NCBI GenBank assembly: GCA_034716415.1
Contig: JAYEJB010000068.1
Coordinates: forward strand, 1-7,922
Direction of reading: 5' to 3'
Length of the DNA: 7,922 bases
Origin: JAYEJB01 sp034716415
GTDB lineage: Bacteria > Patescibacteriota > Patescibacteriia > SG8-24
The notes beneath the pieces are model-generated. The model was not told the DNA's origin and ran no database searches. It was given only the letters and a program-made list of their open reading frames with translations. Positions 6,264 to 7,922 of this stretch are shown here, in pieces (within the stretch, counting starts at the first letter, position 1; each line of letters starts with the position of its first letter). Both the position numbers and the translations under genes were made by a program.

Positions 6264-7553
6264 ATGAAGAAATTCGTTGAAAAAATGTTGGCGCAGCAGG
6301 CTAAGAAGCTGCTGAAAAAAAAGAAACCGTTCATCATCGGAGTGACCGGCTCTGTCGGTAAGAGCACGACCAAGAAAGCCGTCGGTACGCTTCTCGGGCA
6401 TGATTTTAAGGTCCGTTGGAGTCCGGGGAACTACAACACCGAGTTCGGAGTGCCGCTCGCGATTTTGGGACTGGAGACAGCGGGCAAGTCACCGATGGGC
6501 TGGTTGGCGAATCTGGTACGCGGTTGGTGGCGTTCGACCTTTCCGGACGAGATATATCCTGACACGTTGGTACTGGAGATGGCGGCCGATCACAAGGGTG
6601 ATATCGCCAAGCTCGTCGCTATCGCCAAGCCGGACATCGGCATCGTGACCGCGATAGGGGAGTCGCACGCGGAAAAATTCGGCTCGGTGGATGAGATCAC
6701 CAGAGAGAAGGCGACGCTCATAGAGGCTCTCGGCAAGGATGGCGTGGCTGTGCTGAACCGGGACGATGAGCGCGTCTGGGGTATGCGTGAGAAGACCAAG
6801 GCCAGGGTCGTGTCGTATGGCTTTCATGACGAGGCGGACGTACGCGCGTTGTCTGATACCGTACTGCACACATGCTGGGCGGAGAAGGCCTGTGGTACCG
6901 GTTTTAAGCTCACGGCGAACGGTACGACGATGCCCATATCGGTTCCAGGCACGTTCGGCACACCCTCGATCTACGCGGTGCTGGCGTCGTTCGCGGTCGG
7001 TAAGGAGCGCGGCATGAATATGGTACGCATGTCGGAGACGCTGCGGAGCTTCGTTCCGCCGCCGGGGAGGCTGCGTTATCTGCCTGGCATCAAAAAGACC
7101 CTTCTGGTCGATGACACGTATAATAGCGCGCCGAAGTCGGCGATGGTGGCGCTTCATATCTTGAAGGAATTGCCGTTGCAGGCCGCGGACGACAGGCGTT
7201 TTGCCGTGCTGGGAGACATGTTTGAGCTGGGCTCGATGTCAGTCGAAGGCCACAGGGCGGTCGGCCGCAAGGCGGCCGAGTTGGGGATCGATTATCTCAT
7301 CCTGGTCGGTGAGCGCGTCAGTGATACGGAGAAGGCGGCGCTGAAGGCGGGCATGTCGGAAGACCGGGTGATGCATTTTTCGACGAATCACGATGCCGGG
7401 CGTTTCGTGCAGGAGAAGATGAAACGGGGCGATGTCGTGCTGGTGAAGGGATCGCGTGCCATGAAGATGGAACATGTCGTGAAGGAACTGATGGCCGAGC
7501 CGCTATACGCGGCGGAGTTGTTGTGCGGCGAGCATGAGGAGTGGAGGATATAG
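6264..7553 (+). CDS. murF: MurF-type Mur ligase lacking the usual N-terminal substrate-binding domain
   Basis: The protein has 429 residues. The ATP-binding central domain starts almost at once, with P-loop GVTGSVGKSTTK (26-37), where canonical MurF has roughly 80-100 residues of UDP-MurNAc-peptide-binding domain before it. Here there is only a short, very basic helix (MKKFVEKMLAQQAKKLLKKK). MurF-like motifs follow: GNYNTEFGVPLAIL (55-68), EMAADHKGDIAKLV (105-118), HAEKFGS (135-141), LNRDDERV (164-171), PPGRL (266-270), DDTYNSAPKSAM (283-294), GDMFELG (317-323) and LVKGSRAMKMEHVV (393-406). MurF adds D-Ala-D-Ala to UDP-MurNAc-tripeptide in the cytoplasm, completing the pentapeptide precursor. 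The MurF assignment rests on the DD-YN-PKSM and GDM-ELG motifs. The missing N-domain means substrate choice could differ. It lies downstream of ftsI, as in a reduced dcw cluster. Confidence 0.88.
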   Translation: MKKFVEKMLAQQAKKLLKKKKPFIIGVTGSVGKSTTKKAVGTLLGHDFKVRWSPGNYNTEFGVPLAILGLETAGKSPMGWLANLVRGWWRSTFPDEIYPDTLVLEMAADHKGDIAKLVAIAKPDIGIVTAIGESHAEKFGSVDEITREKATLIEALGKDGVAVLNRDDERVWGMREKTKARVVSYGFHDEADVRALSDTVLHTCWAEKACGTGFKLTANGTTMPISVPGTFGTPSIYAVLASFAVGKERGMNMVRMSETLRSFVPPPGRLRYLPGIKKTLLVDDTYNSAPKSAMVALHILKELPLQAADDRRFAVLGDMFELGSMSVEGHRAVGRKAAELGIDYLILVGERVSDTEKAALKAGMSEDRVMHFSTNHDAGRFVQEKMKRGDVVLVKGSRAMKMEHVVKELMAEPLYAAELLCGEHEEWRI

Positions 7554-7559
7554 GTTATT

Positions 7560-7634
7560 GACCCCGTCATCTAGCCAGGTCTAGGATCGCAGACTTTCAA
7601 TCTGTTCACACGGGTTCGAATCCCGTCGGGGTCA
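7560..7634 (+). tRNA. tRNA-Glu, anticodon UUC
   Basis: A full cloverleaf of 75 nt can be folded by hand. The acceptor GACCCCG (7560-7566) pairs with CGGGGTC (7627-7633), with discriminator A at 7634. The D stem is ATCT/GGAT with GG at 7578-7579 in the loop. The anticodon stem is GCAGA/TCTGT around loop CTTTCAA, giving anticodon TTC at 7596-7598. The variable loop is TCAC, and the T arm is ACGGG-TTCGAAT-CCCGT. The 3' CCA is not encoded, as the next bases are CTT. It starts 6 nt after the Mur ligase stop codon, so the two may share a transcript. A strong terminator follows at once. Confidence 0.96.
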
Positions 7635-7641
7635 CTTCTTT

Positions 7642-7670
7642 AGATGCTGACTTGCGTCAGCATCTTTTCT
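7642..7670 (+). terminator. Intrinsic terminator of tRNA-Glu
   Basis: A perfect 10-bp stem, AGATGCTGAC (7642-7651) with GTCAGCATCT (7656-7665), has a TTGC tetraloop and is followed by TTTCT. It sits 7 nt after the tRNA end. Confidence 0.88.
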
Positions 7671-7673
7671 ATA

Positions 7674-7796
7674 CCAACCCCGTCGGGATTCGAACGGGTG
7701 CGAGAGGACGCGAGCTGGCGAGTGTTCGGTGCGCAGCACCCCGGTGCCGAGTCGGAGCGAGGACGAATCCCGTCGGGGTCACTTCGCAGGGGTTGG
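7674..7796. repeat. tRNA-Glu-derived inverted-repeat cassette
   Basis: The right part contains an exact 22-bp copy (7764-7785) of the tRNA-Glu 3' end (7617-7638), covering the T arm, acceptor strand, discriminator and 4 bp of downstream DNA. The left part holds an inverted copy: 7677-7695 matches the reverse complement of the same tRNA region at 18 of 19 positions. The two parts therefore form an inverted repeat (7677-7692 with 7764-7779, 15 of 16), extended by CCAACCCC (7674-7681) with GGGGTTGG (7789-7796). The 70-bp centre is GC-rich with a GGTGC/GCACC hairpin (7728-7740). It is not a functional tRNA, because the 5' half is missing. It may be a dispersed tRNA-derived repeat or a relic attachment site. 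Confidence 0.75.
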
Positions 7797-7817
7797 CGTC
7801 AGTCAGCCCCGTTTTTT
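7789..7817 (+). terminator. Intrinsic terminator at the right end of the tRNA-derived cassette
   Basis: GGGGTTG (7789-7795) pairs with CAGCCCC (7804-7810), including one G-U pair, across an 8-nt loop and is followed by G and six T (7812-7817). Its left arm is the same sequence that can pair with CCAACCCC at 7674-7681, so the two folds exclude each other. Confidence 0.7.
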
Positions 7818-7838
7818 ATCCCCAACTCGGAGTGAAAA

Positions 7839-7863
7839 CAGGCAGCTTGTTTCAGTGTGCCTG
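7839..7863 (-). terminator. Possible weak terminator for a minus-strand gene beyond the window
   Basis: CAGGCA (7839-7844) pairs with TGCCTG (7858-7863) over a 13-nt loop. Read on the minus strand the stem is followed by TTTTC. The 6-bp stem is short and no minus-strand gene is visible inside the window, so this is only a candidate. Confidence 0.25.
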
Positions 7864-7875
7864 GCTTCCTTCTTT

Positions 7876-7922
7876 TTGTCATTGCGAGCGAACGCGAAGC
7901 AATCCCGTCGGGATTGCTTCGC
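7876..7922. repeat. Second copy of the palindromic element, cut by the window end
   Basis: It starts with the same TTGTCATTGCGAGCG end as the copy at 26 and shares GCGAAGCAATCCCGTCG. It contains a perfect 13-bp hairpin, GCGAAGCAATCCC (7894-7906) with GGGATTGCTTCGC (7910-7922), with a 3-nt loop. The copy at 26 has a degenerate right arm at this point. Whether the matching terminal repeat follows cannot be seen. Confidence 0.8.

Noticed and set aside
7761..7781. Second tRNA gene
   Set aside because: Only the T-arm 3' side and acceptor 3' strand are present; there is no D arm, anticodon arm or 5' acceptor strand.
7617..7785. Bona fide integrative element between two tRNA 3' end copies
   Set aside because: Only 147 bp separate the copies and there is no integrase gene; at most it is a relic, so it is reported as a repeat cassette.
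7644..7835. Small + strand open frame of 63 codons downstream of tRNA-Glu
   Set aside because: It starts inside the tRNA terminator stem, runs through the tRNA-derived repeat and ends past the second terminator, so the peptide is a repeat translation.

Overview
The window looks like a chromosomal stretch from a Candidate Phyla Radiation (Patescibacteria, probably Parcubacteria-type) genome of moderate GC. This is inferred from the gene set, from small envelope proteins typical of that group, and from the abundance of short palindromic and tRNA-derived intergenic repeats; no sequence here fixes the lineage. All six protein genes lie on the + strand. Their stop codons are TAA, TAA, TAA, TGA, TAG and TAG, so UGA is used as a stop, which argues against the recoded Absconditabacteria/Gracilibacteria codes.

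Layout. Positions 1-238 hold a C13 run, a complete 121-bp palindromic element with 11-bp terminal inverted repeats, and a good extended -10 promoter. Next come a small membrane protein with two DUF2061 units (239-661), a hairpin terminator, and rarA/mgsA, a replication-fork AAA+ ATPase (750-2039). After a repeat-bearing spacer there are two adjacent membrane-anchored proteins of unknown function (2136-3059 and 3070-4299). They look like diverged paralogs with an LppX/LolA-like plan, and the second carries C-terminal Asp-rich calcium-binding-type repeats. Another repeat-rich spacer (4300-4406) precedes a class B penicillin-binding protein, ftsI-like (4407-6179). A third repeat spacer is followed by a MurF-type Mur ligase without the usual N-terminal substrate domain (6264-7553). 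The window ends with tRNA-Glu(UUC) and its terminator, a tRNA-derived repeat cassette, a second terminator, and a partial second copy of the palindromic element seen at the left end.

How the genes fit together. FtsI and MurF next to each other look like a remnant of the division and cell wall (dcw) cluster with murE missing between them. The two anchored LppX-like proteins just upstream may be envelope partners, but that is inference from position. RarA and the DUF2061 protein are separated from this block by hairpins and are probably independent units.

The most distinctive content is in the repeats. There is a 22-bp exact copy of the tRNA-Glu 3' end (including 4 bp past the tRNA) in a cassette that also holds an inverted copy. 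Purine/pyrimidine hairpin spacers follow three successive transcription units, and a matching piece of that repeat family sits in frame inside the coding sequence of the first LppX-like gene. I found no CRISPR array, transposase, toxin-antitoxin or defence gene, so the novelty here is modest and lies mainly in repeat biology and the envelope gene pair.
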